This document shows positions 1-10,749 of a DNA stretch of 64,000 nucleotides, one piece after another (within the stretch, counting starts at the first letter, position 1; each line of letters begins with the position of its first letter). Source of the stretch: Cheilinus undulatus. Its lineage: Eukaryota; Chordata; Actinopteri; Labriformes; Labridae. The stretch lies in NCBI RefSeq assembly GCF_018320785.1, contig NC_054882.1, positions 28,338,719 through 28,402,718 of the forward strand, written 5' to 3'. The notes under the pieces were generated by a model. The model was not told where the DNA came from and ran no database searches. It worked only from the letters and a program-made list of their open reading frames with translations. Both the position numbers and the translations under genes were made by a program.

Positions 1-1440
1 CCTTTTTACGGTCCCCTTATTTCCTTTTCAGTCCATTACAAGTTCCTTTTTCATGTTTTAGTTCATGTCATAATCTACCTATAAAAGCAGCTCTGTATCC
101 AAACAGGAAGTCAATAACCCTTAGTTTGGGGGGGGGGGGTTGTCTGCTTTGATGTTGTCAAAATTAATAACATTATTTCAACCAGGTTTGTCCCAAAGAG
201 ATCCAAGATCTCTTTCTCAATTGGATGTACTATAATAAACATAATGTACAACAAGGTTTTAGGGCCACCCTAAAAAACAAAGAAATTCAAGGATCGATAA
301 ATTTTTTTTTTTAGCAAATAAATAAATGAAAAAAAGGGGGAAATTTTGGATGGGGAAAATAATTTTTATGATTATACATGTATATTTAGTGGAAAACAAA
401 CTCAGAATTTCAGACTTTAAAAAGCTAGAAATTTACGTGAAAAAAACACAACATATCTGAATTTAAAAAGTGTTATATTTTGACATTTACATCTAAAAAA
501 ATCAAGTTTTTAAAATCATAAATGTACAACATTGTAAAATTTACAATAAACCAAGTGAAACGGTGTTTTGATTTTTGACCTTATTTCAAAAAATTCAAAA
601 TTGTGGTTTACATCCTTGTATGACTTTTAAAATAAAAAAAAAAATTATTGTAAATTGTGACTTTTTACCTTATTATTTATATTTTTTCTTTGAAAATTAA
701 CCCATCCTCTATTCTTTTTTTCTAGAGTAGTCCTAATGTCATAATAATGGGTTGGAGATCTAATATAGATCTTTTTCAAGAAAGTTTTGAACCTCTGGTA
801 TAAATTTGCATCAGAAATCGCGATTAATTAAAAAAAATAATCTTTTGACAGTCCTATTTGATATGTTATCAAAGCATTTTTAAATAAATATGATATGAAG
901 CCCACAGGACAGAAATGCAATGTCAAGTGTATATTTAGGGTCCCTTTTGGTCGGTGAATGGGCTGCACGCATTGCTTATAATGAAAGGAGTGGTGCATGG
1001 AAACAAACAAACACAGCATAGACACACACTGGCAATCTTTTGTTTACATTGCAACGCAAAGGACGTACAGAGCTGCATTTCCTGCAAAGACCTCACCACA
1101 AATAAATGCATCGCTGACAGCTAGCGTTAATATGTTAATTACAAGCTGCATAGCATCCTTTAAATTGGTGCAGGTTTTGCGGAAGCAGACATAACAAGCT
1201 AGCATAAAGCGACATCCTTTGCTCTCTTCCTGGATCAAATATTTGACAGTCGTTTCCATTTAAGGCATGAGGCATGGGGTTGAAACAACGTGGACCCGTA
1301 CAATGAGGCATGGACCCCTGTCTGTCCGCCAAGACCATGCTTGATTTAATACAAAGATTGAGGCCTAGGCTAGCAATGTCTCTGACTAGCCAGCTAGCTT
1401 GAAAGCCAACCTACCAAACAGGCTAAACAAGAACAGATTA
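1..1440. other. AT-rich non-coding left flank
   Basis: No open frame here resembles a known protein. The stretch is strongly AT-rich up to about position 850, with many A and T runs and a run of twelve G at 128-139. From about 1000 on, the base composition becomes more balanced on approach to the candidate exon at 1447-1690. The short open frames seen on both strands have no recognisable domain. Confidence 0.6.
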
Positions 1441-1446
1441 GCTTAC

Positions 1447-1690
1447 CTGTGCCAGTGTCTTCTCTGTGTCTCAAACTCTACTCTGTTATATAGATAATGA
1501 GCTAAACGCAATTAATGGTCATAATATTTACTGAAATGTTGGCGTGTTTATCATTGATATCAGCGGAGACAGTCATTGTTGATGTGAGGCTAGCCGCTGA
1601 GAGATGGGGGCGCGGATCTGTTGGCGACCTGTGGGAGGAGAGTCATTTAAAGGGATATTCCGCCGATTCGCAAACAACGAGGAAAAGAAT
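1447..1690 (-). other. Candidate non-coding first exon of a minus-strand gene lying to the left
   Basis: Read on the minus strand, this stretch is richer in CpG than its surroundings, especially at 1580-1690, and ends in a good donor, CACAG followed by GTAAGC, with the GT at 1446-1445. The only plausible ATG opens a short frame that stops within the exon, so it would be 5' untranslated sequence. No partner exon is visible in the 1.4 kb to the left, so the gene would lie mostly outside the window. This is inference from composition and one splice signal only. The partner gene is not identified. Confidence 0.3.
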
Positions 1691-1797
1691 GTTATTTCAA
1701 GAATATTCCATTTGTATCCCTTTTCTATGCTTCGTTGCCATTCAACTGGTTGCTTTGCAAGAATGTTTTCAGATTTTTAGAAATACATAAACTACAC

Positions 1798-2560
1798 GAG
1801 AGATGGAAAAAGCACACAACTATTATACTCAAGCAAAAGTACAGTTAGAAAAGTAAAAGTACTGGTCTGGAAATATTCTCAAGTAAAAATATTTAGTTTA
1901 AGGTTTACTTTAAGTACTGAGCAGCAACTGAGGAGTTGTCCAGTAAATGTGATCATTTCTTATCGGCAAGAACGAGAATAGATCTCCAGCCAGGTTGTTC
2001 AGGTAAATAATCTCTATAATAAAGAAAAATGCACAACCACATAGGCAGTGTTGGTTCAACTCATAAAGAGATAAATCAACACTTAAAAATTATCATTGTT
2101 GACCCACTTTACTCTTTCTCTTTGTTCATTAAGAGCACCTAAACAACAATAACTCAGTGGATAACTTCACTCATGGTGCAAATGTGTCTCACATAGAAAA
2201 ACTATCTACCAGAAAGATGACCAAAACAGCCCATCAGGGATCAGTGTACACCAGGCAACACTGTAATACAACTCAAAACATAAACATCTAAACACTCCGC
2301 CCAAGGGCATGATGGGGAATTTTGAAATTGCAGTGGGCGGAGCTTTGAGCAGTTGACTCAGAGTTTAATTCACAAAGTTGGAGCAACACTGTCTAGTAAC
2401 TCCTAAAATCCTGACCCTGAGATACAATCTCTCCAGTTTGACTTGTGCAGCAGCTGTTTTGGGATGTATTGCGTCTTGCTACATCCTTCAGTAGTAAACA
2501 GAGGTGGAAAAAGTAGAGTATGGTACTCAAGTAAAATTGATGATACATTGCAAGTAGAAC
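1798..2560 (+). repeat. Dispersed hAT-like (Tol2-like) repeat, copy 1
   Basis: This stretch is homologous along most of its length to the one at 12408-13380. Shared blocks include the left motif (AGATGGAAAAAG, then repeated TACTCAAG-like words), a central run around 2285-2325 (CCCAAGGGCATGATGGGGAA), and a right-hand motif CAGAGGTGGAAAAAGTA at about 2501. The CAGAGGTG start and the subterminal ACTCAAGTA words resemble the end of Tol2-type hAT transposons. There is no transposase frame. The left and right motifs are in direct, not inverted, orientation, which is unusual for a hAT element. Confidence 0.6.
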
Positions 2561-2609
2561 CAAATTACTGACTATATCAGCTTTTTTCCAATTATTTATT
2601 CTTCCCACA

Positions 2610-3594
2610 TTCTACATTTACACTTCCCCTTATTCCCATCAAGTATGTTTTTTTTTTTTTGCATCATTTAAAGTCATATATGTCTGCTTCCAACAAATGA
2701 ATGAAAAAGTCTTATGTGCTCGGTTTTAGTTTCAGTATACAAATGGTATAGCTTAAAAGTCAGAAATGACTCTAGTTTAAGAAAATGGAACCTATCAAAC
2801 AAACAAATTACCATATTTACATTTACATCTAACTACTTAAACCTATGCATTACACTACAAACCAGGGACAAAATAATTATGGGCTTAATATTGGCTCTTC
2901 TTCCTTAGAGAAATCTGGTCCGTTTCCTAAATTTTGGACCACTGAAATTTTGAGAAACTTTGCAGATTATATCTTAGCTGGAACACCACATGGCTGGTCA
3001 AGGATACAGGAACAATTGCAAGTATGCAGTATGTAAATTTGTGGACATCACCCCCATCAAATAGGTTACAGTTTGAGAAGCTCACATTTCTGGTGCTGTG
3101 GCAACCAGTTGGATTAAGAAAACATATGAATCTGTTATTTGGTAGCTTCTGTGGGACTGTAGAAACATGCAAGCTGCAAAAATCAAATATGGCAGTTTTA
3201 ACCAAGTTTGTTCCCCTAAATACTACCAGGCTTAATATCAAATACTGCACCTTTAACATGAGTAGGTTGCTTTCTTGTGATCAATAAATTAACAGTCTTC
3301 ACTGCAAACTGTACAATAAAATGAATGTATGCAAATCTGCTTACAAGTTTCCGACCTTTGATCAGCCATTGATTCAGTTATAACACCACACAACCCACTC
3401 TTGGGTCTCGACCTACCAGTTTGAAAGCCCTGCTCCCAATCAACCCTTTATCCATCAGCAAATGTGTAACAGTCAGTTTGAAACAACCATAAACAGAACT
3501 CCTATTCAACATAAAACCATGTACATGTGTATCTAAATACATGTATTTAACACAGGTAGCTCTGCATAAGTAAATATTGAATAACAACAAAAAC
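2610..3594. other. Intergenic stretch with no recognised feature
   Basis: AT-rich sequence with short open frames on both strands of about 60-110 codons. None shows a recognisable motif, signal peptide or splice-bounded coding pattern. It may be 3' flank or untranslated sequence of khdrbs1, but nothing here proves that. Confidence 0.5.
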
Positions 3595-3849
3595 GCTTAT
3601 TAAAAAACTTTTATTCGCTCATAAAAAGGACAGGTTAAAAATGATCATGTATAAAAAGTATATAAAAAATTCATTTAAAACTGTAAAAAATGTGCAATTT
3701 CTCCACCCATCCGTCAGTGTCTGAAGAATAGAGCCTGCTCTCGGTGACAGGAGTTCCCATTGCACCTTGAAAAACAAAAATGTATTTAAAAAAAAAAAAA
3801 AGGTTGAGACAGTGCCAGGCCTCTGCTCTATTCAGGGACCTTCACTGAC
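3595..3849 (-). other. Candidate far 3' terminal exon with poly(A) signal
   Basis: On the minus strand a pyrimidine-rich tract followed by GAACAG at 3855-3850 makes a good acceptor. The sequence after it runs to an AATAAA signal whose complement, TTTATT, lies at 3610-3615. No coding frame follows. It lies downstream of khdrbs1 on the same strand, about 2 kb past the stop, so it may be the end of the khdrbs1 3' untranslated region or an alternative last exon. Assignment to khdrbs1 is inference. Confidence 0.35.
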
Positions 3850-5818
3850 CTGTTCAAGACAAGAAAAAAAACGAAGTAATCTCAGCCGCAGAATACAGTG
3901 CTGGTTAATCTGTGCAGTCCTTTAAACTGACCTTTGATCCCTGGTAAGCTGGAGTTCAATGTCTCAACTGCATTAAAACAGTTCAGTGACACCCTAAGAG
4001 GAGAAAAAGTAGTGAGCTCTTGGACACCATCTGTATTTTTTATGTACAAAGTGAATAACAAACATGCAAAACTAAATCTATACTACAAAAGTATCATGCA
4101 ACTCAAGCTGAAGGCTTTTTGTCCCCCAATGGGATGTTTTTAACGCTTTGAGTGCAGTCTAAGTTTGCATTAATCTACATTTACAGTCATTGTATGGATA
4201 GAAATTTGGAAGTATTGAGTGAAATAAATTGAGCATTATTAGATTTATTTGAGCAAGAGTTGCATCACAACCATTTCTGATTGTTTTTTCATCGCTTATT
4301 TTGCTCGGAATATCTACAGATAGCATAATTTTGTACTTAAATGTTTTGGATATGTTTTGGATGACTTGCATTACTTGGATGTTTTGCACAGAAAACAAAA
4401 CAGAAATCTAACAAATGAGTGTTGGGGTTAGTTTTACCTTCTTGTGGCGATCTTTAGGCTTTTAGAATCCTCTCCTCTCCGATTTTTTTCTTTAATATAA
4501 CCAGCCAGCATGACTTTGCATCAAAGTCAAGTAAGATCCCTGCAAGCTTGATTTGAAATACTGTTGAAATTCAGTTATTTCAAGTGGCTGAAGATACATT
4601 GCTCTCTTTAGAGCTTAAATCAATGGACTAACTAATGTTAATAACAATACAAGTTCAAGCACTAAATCACTTTCAGGTAAAATATATTTGGCAGCACATT
4701 ATCTCAAGGAATGATGAGCTTTATTTGTTTTTGAAGGTGACATTACAGGTGTCATTAGATAAGTTTTGAAAACAGACGAAGTGATAAGGTCATAGTAAAA
4801 ACACTGCTTTTTTGTTTTTGTCAGGCTGACGGGCATACATACAGGTTATTCAGGGTTGTTGAGAAACCACGGAGGACCACTTTCACAAAGTGAAGGCATT
4901 CCTTTGGTACAACAAAGGCAAAATATCATGTTTAGATTGGTTAAAAAGAAACTAGAAACTTTATTGAAACACGCACTGCAGAAAAACAGTTTGGGATATA
5001 TTTAGTATCCTATTTAGCCAAAAGGTACACAAGCATTATGCATTTTAGAGACGGCACGGCTTAAAGCATACACAGTTGTCCTATAGTTATGTACAAAATA
5101 TTGAATTGGCTGAAGATTTTCTCACATACAGTAAAGATTGTAATCCACTGAACAAGGAGTGGTTGATCAGTGATGATTTTGCAGGTAATACCTGGACAAA
5201 TAACATACCAATAGTGAAAGGTGGCAAATATGGGGTCACTGCAAATTTTCAGTCCTATATTTTAGGAAGTTGTATGACGTATAAGACTAGATTTGGGTTG
5301 TGTTGATCAATGCATATGACTTTTTAAATCAAAATGGCTCAGGGCTGCGTTTGAGTTTGCGGCATGAGCATATAGACTAGTTATAATTAATTTACATTGA
5401 GGCATCTGAATATTGTTGTCCAGTCAGAAAAGGACTTTTAAAAACCAAGTCTACGTGAGAGGAGTTTATCGCCACAATCACATTTTTCAGTAACAATTAA
5501 CTTAAAACGCTAACCATCAAATAACACTAAAACATTGCTCTTGTTCCTTTGTTGGATTTGTCGCTAAGACCTTAAATGCCATCTACATAACTGAAAAAAC
5601 ATTAAATGGAACAGGTAAACAACGAAAATCCTTTCACGTTTCAACTCTGGCACCCTATGTTACATCCAACAACGCTTTCAACGAGTTTAAAAAAATAAAA
5701 CCAAAAATAAAATAAACAATAGAAAAGGTGAACAAACAAGTGGGAAATTACTTTTGAAAATATTTCAGCGAGTTACAATCTTAGACAGTTGACATAGCAA
5801 CTCTCTACCAGTAGCCGT
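3850..5818 (-). other. Probable 3' untranslated and flanking region of khdrbs1
   Basis: There is no protein-coding exon here. The stretch directly follows the khdrbs1 stop codon at 5819-5821 in the gene's direction. It contains a minus-strand AATAAA (complement TTTATT at 4960-4965) that could end a transcript with an untranslated region of about 0.9 kb. Several other A-rich stretches make the exact end uncertain. No repeat was recognised. Confidence 0.4.
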
Positions 5819-8407
5819 TCAGTATCTGCCATAGGGATGATCTCTATAGGATCCCTTTGACTGCCTGGCAGCCGGGGCCTTTCCTCCTGCTCCCGAGTTA
5901 GACCATGAGTTGTCCCAGTCATCTTGAGCTGCAACAACAGAAACACACAAAAAAAATATGAGCAAGGCGACAGGGGGTCCAAACAGGATTTCAGTGCTTG
6001 TGTAATCAAAGAAACTTACCATACTGCTCATAAGAACCTTCCTGGGCCTCTCCATGTCCGTAGTCATAATATTCAGTGTCCCTAAAGTAGCAGATTAATG
6101 TTAATGCAACACTCCTTCAGTTAAATACAATTTTAACAAATTTAACAGGTGAAGTCAAATGGTTCTGACTTACGCCGATGCCGATTGCTGGTTGTAATAA
6201 TTGTCGTATCCCTCATAGGCTGGCTCTGCGTAGGACTCGTCATAAGAACCCTTTAATGGGAGGGAAAACAGACTCTGGTTATGATGGCAAAAACAAAGTT
6301 CTCAATGAGACATCAACATCAGTCATTAGAAAATGCACAATAATAAACCTACATAATCCTCATAGCCCTCAGCTTTGGGCTGGGACCCTGCAGGGGGACC
6401 CTGGTGCTGCTGGTGTGACATTCCTGCAGAGGGTAGCATCCTTGGAGCGCCTGCTGCAGGGGGTCTGGAGCGGGGGTTTGAGCCTCCTCTGTTGGGAGCA
6501 GAAGGTGGACCGCCTCTGCCAGCTGGTGCACCTCTGGGAGCTGAACCCCGTCCTGGTCCTCCACGTGGAGCTCCACCACGCATTGCACCACGAGGACCGC
6601 CGCGTGGCATGCCTCTACCCCTGAGAAAGTAGCAAGATGTGATCACTTATGCAACAGCTGAGAAACTGCAAGGTATCAGTAATCAGAGCATGCTACAATT
6701 AGCTGTGGTGCATGTTAACATTTGTTTTAAGGCTCCTACCTTGGTCCTACACCAGGTGGTCCCCCTCTTCCCCTTCCAAACTGACCACCGCGTCCTCTGC
6801 CAGATGCATCCTGGGATCCATTCAGGAAGTGGGGGTCCATGTATGGGTCATGCTCACCAGGTTCCTACATGCATTACAAATCAGTCATTCAAATGCATAT
6901 CATTCCCCTCAGGTAGCTGCTGTAGTGTGAAAGATAGGTTTGGTGCTTCTATTGTGAAGAAAGGGTTTTGTTGGATACATACCGGGATCAGGAACTTCTT
7001 GACCTCCTCCATGGCATGGGCCATGCGCAGATAGGCCTCTGGTATGGGTGCCATCACCTCGATAAACACGTGCAACTCCATGGCCAGATGAGCATATTTG
7101 GCCTCACCTCCCTTCCTCAGCTCTTCCTCCTTATAGAAAAACATGATGACATTGCTTAAATTAAAAAACTTATACATGGCATTATGTACCAACATCTTAA
7201 AAAGTTCAGCAACCTGCATACCTTGGCCTTGTCCCTCATTGAGCCTTTGCCCAGAACTGAGATCTTTGCACCGGTATCTTCCTGCAGTCTCTTGATTGTG
7301 CTGCCCTGTGGTCCCAAAAGCTTTCCAACAAAGTTGACCTGTGACATATAGAAGGTAAATTACTTTCACTGATTGCTAAAATGCACGCTATAGTAAAGTC
7401 TCTTATTGAAAGCTCAATTAGCATGCAAAAAAATGTCTTATCAGCTCAGGCAGAAACCCAGCACAATGCCACACCAGGTGGGTACAGGATCAGACGGGAT
7501 TATTCTGACCTACGAAGGTACATTTCAGCTAAGAAACATGTCCCCTTCTTAGGTTATTTTTTTATTCCCTGGAGACAGCGGGTAGCTTTCAGCGCCTGAA
7601 TGAAAGAAAAAAAACCTACCCTGGGGTACTGCTTGGTGGGAATGAGCACCCGCTCTTTGAGTTTGAGGTTCTTGGTAGCAAACAGGTCCAGGTATGATTC
7701 CTTCTCAGGCTCCTTCTTGGATTCACCTTTCTGGATCCTTTCAATCTCTGCAAGCAGATATAAATAGTTTTAAGGATATGGAGTTACCATCGGGTCTACT
7801 ATTAAATGCGGATTTGTATTTCTTGCCAAGACCCCCAACGATTAAATTTTGCTTTTTACTTGTTCAAATGCAAGGCGTCAGCGTAAATACAGGGATGGGG
7901 GCATGATATCTTTGTTTAGCCACAACAAAGAAGGTACCTGGGTTTGAATAATTAGCCGACGAGCCTTATGAAACAGCCTTTAGCCGAGGTACGGCTACGA
8001 AATAATATGACTTAATCATAACGATCAACCCATGCAACCGAATATGTTGTCCCACTAACCAGTTAATTAACAGCAATTCATTTTTAGCCAAAAACATTTT
8101 GACCCACATCGCGAACAACCACGTGTTCATTACGCCATTGTTCAGGCCTCGGTCGGCTCGACCGAGAAGAAACTAGGCCTCGCGCCTTCAGTTCACTTTG
8201 CATTAGATCGTCGACGAAAGCAAACAATCACACATTTTTACCTGCAGAAATAAGTTTCATAGCATGCGTGAACGATGAATCCAAGCTGTCCTTCTCAGCC
8301 AGGAGCTCGGGGAGGTATTTAGTATCTTCCATGTTGGTTTTCTTCTGTGCTGGGTTCGACTCTACGACGGATGCAGATTTGCCTTGATGACCGTTGGCTT
8401 GGCTCAT
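5819..8407 (-). CDS. khdrbs1: Sam68-type STAR RNA-binding protein, KH domain, nine coding exons
   Basis: This encodes the fish homologue of Sam68, a nuclear STAR-family RNA-binding protein that acts in splicing and signalling. Exons, in transcript order, are 8407-8242, 7747-7620, 7338-7222, 7129-6983, 6864-6740, 6620-6353, 6250-6174, 6081-6020 and 5928-5819. All junctions are GT-AG and keep frame, giving 399 residues against about 443 in human. Residues 30-55 match the QUA1 region ([20 protein letters not shown]). The KH domain spans about residues 90-185 with the [11 protein letters not shown] loop and [14 protein letters not shown] long RGG/RG-rich stretch comes from exon 6, and the tyrosine-rich tail ends in the family hallmark YRDHPYGRY. 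The start has G at -3. The long proline-rich N-terminal part of mammalian Sam68 is absent. After KKFLIP the QUA2-like segment is diverged. Which teleost duplicate (a or b) this is cannot be told. Confidence 0.95.
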
Positions 8408-8660
8408 AACGTTTCTGCACAGATATTAGAGCGGATCTTTTTTTTTTTTTAACGAACAAAGCTAGGCCCCGTTCGTTAAGCTAGACAGAAAATGCAGGCT
8501 CCGATCAGGGTGATAGACGGTGAAATGGCGAAGCCGGTTTCTTTGCCCTGCTGACGGTTTCTTCTGCTCAATGGACAAAGGAGGAATGGCGCAGCTGCAT
8601 TTGAGTGCGATGGGAGGAGGAGACAATTACGTCACCAACACGGAGCACTAGGGTACAGCC
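8408..8660 (-). promoter_or_regulatory. khdrbs1 5' untranslated region and promoter region
   Basis: This is a relatively GC-rich block just upstream of the khdrbs1 start codon. It contains a CRE-like TTACGTCA at 8627-8634 and several GGCG words, with no TATA box at a sensible distance. That suits a broadly expressed gene with a dispersed start. The transcription start cannot be placed from sequence. Confidence 0.45.
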
Positions 8661-10749
8661 GAAACCCTGCAGACAGTCTTCTTAATCATACAGTCTTCTA
8701 AACTATGATTACCGGAGCTTACTTGTGTTTCCTAATGTTATTTTTTTCGCTGTTTATTTGTGAATTTCTCTTTGCATAAGTATGAACAAAATGACAAAAT
8801 TCAGAGGAGCATGCTTTCTGTGATCCCTCTTTGTGCAGGGAAGTGGGGAGGGGGGCATACACCAGAATAAGGGCTGCCTACAGAATTGGCTGAGCTCCTG
8901 AAAAACCCAGAGAATAGACCCTTCCCTGTTGTTATTTAGTGATAACGTCAATGCATGTGTATTGGATTTGCAGCATCAGTGCTAGCACCCTGACTAACAG
9001 TTACCTCATTTTGGACCTGAAAAGTTAATCAATTTATTTCTGGGTTCTTGGAATTATTTACGGTAAATTTTGACCCTCCCTTCACCACTTTTCCTTCAGT
9101 TTTCCACTGCTTTTTGCCACTTTTCACCAGTTTTTGCTAGTTGTTGCTCTATTTAGCCACTTTCGCACACTTTGCCTCTTTCTTTTTTGCACCTTTATCC
9201 CATTTTTGTCTGTTTTTCCACTTTAAACCAATTTTACCTTCTAGGGCCCAGCCAAATTGTTCATTTCCTCCCAAATGGGAAATGAATGGAATTAATGAAG
9301 AATAATCTCCATCTGAGCTGTGGAAACAATGTGTCTCAGTTTTGCAATATTTCATAGGTTAAGGGTGTGAGGGTTGTTGACTGACAAAAAGAAACGACCA
9401 GATTGCGGAGAAAAGGTTTAACACAAGTGGACAAGGTTAATTATATAGCCAAGTGGAAACAGGTACAAAGAAACAGGACTGGGCTTAGGACTGAACCTTG
9501 GGGAACTCCACTAACAGGTTGAATTTAAGTTATGTGGTTGTGAAGAATACAATCGGTGGCATGTAGGAAGTGCTCAACCAGAAAATGGCTGTGAACATCA
9601 ATACCCAGTGTGGATGAATGGATAGACCTGGTGTAGGTCTATACAACCTTTTTGATGAAAGAATCACTTTTAACCTGACAACACAAAGCTTATGTAAAAT
9701 GGATTACATATGTCTCTACTTTAAGACCAGACTTTAACTTTTCTTATTAATACAATAAAGTTTCTCCTTGTCTTCTATAATTGACTCACTTTTTCCTTTT
9801 CCTTTAGGTCTCGCGTGTCAAGTTATGTGAATAATTTTTATAGACACTAAATATTCTAGATTCATAATTACGAAGTAAAAAAATTTTAACTTTTTTGTTT
9901 TAATCTTGAGGGTTAATTCTTGTAAAACAAGGAAAAAAATGGGTCAGCAAATATTCCCTGAGTGGCTGTGATTAATCCTCGGTGGCCCAACCGAGTATAA
10001 TGTGTTGGAAACACTGATCTCAAATGTCATTCTACATATAAAAACATCATGAAGTATCTTAAATAACATGAATATCAACAAAGTCATTCCATGACTGCAT
10101 GTAGAGCAACTTGAATATAAGCTAGTGTTATACAAGCACTAATAAAGATTTCCTTGTCTTCTTAAAGTAGTATCTTAAAAAGGGAAATGTTCCCAGTTGA
10201 TTCTGCTCTGGTTCATGGTTTTTCCTATAGAATGATCACAGTCACAAAAATATTCAAAATTATCGTTTAATTTATGCCACTGAAGAAAAATAAGCATCTT
10301 TTGATTTGTTACAATGATTAAGGTATCGACACAATTTCAAATGTGCTAAAATAACATATTAACATTGAAAAAGGGGTTAACAACTGTGTTTCAAATGCCA
10401 TTACATTGAGTAAAACAGCAGTTTCACTTTCACCTTTGATTAATGTTTGTATCTTTTTCTAATCCAAAGATGTTCCACTACATTTATGTTTTATATTTTG
10501 TGACTTCCAATCTGATGCAATTTTAGTGATATCAAAAACAAATCATTAATCTGTAATATGAAAGAGAGATCTCTTAGTGTAGTGTGATAATACCAGAGAA
10601 ATAGATAAACAGTTCAACCTTTAAGTACAAGATTAGTGAGTCAAAAATCACTGCATTAATTATAAAAGACCACTTGAATTGGCCATGTAGATACATCAGT
10701 TTCAGTCCATTCACTGAACCAAAAAAGTAGTCTGCTTCTGGAGTTGTTG
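8661..10749. other. Intergenic stretch between khdrbs1 and zbtb8os
   Basis: No gene was recognised. Because both neighbours are on the minus strand, the right part (from about 10200) may be zbtb8os 3' untranslated sequence. The complement of AATAAA (TTTATT) occurs at several places, so the end is not fixed. At about 9075-9240 there is a degenerate pyrimidine-rich repeat, listed separately. The remainder is AT-rich with no open frame of interest. Confidence 0.5.
9075..9240. repeat. Degenerate repeat of CCACTTTTTGCC-like units
   Basis: Words such as CCACTTTT, TTTTTGCC and TTTTCCAC recur with loose spacing of about 10-14 bases, so this looks like an old, decayed tandem array. A very similar stretch occurs at 49690-49815. 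It has no coding potential. Confidence 0.55.

Noticed and set aside
6178-6632. Plus-strand open frames of 148 and 85 codons across khdrbs1
   Set aside because: They lie over the minus-strand RGG-rich exon 6 and neighbours. GC-rich glycine/arginine codons keep other frames open, and the minus-strand exon is clearly the real one.
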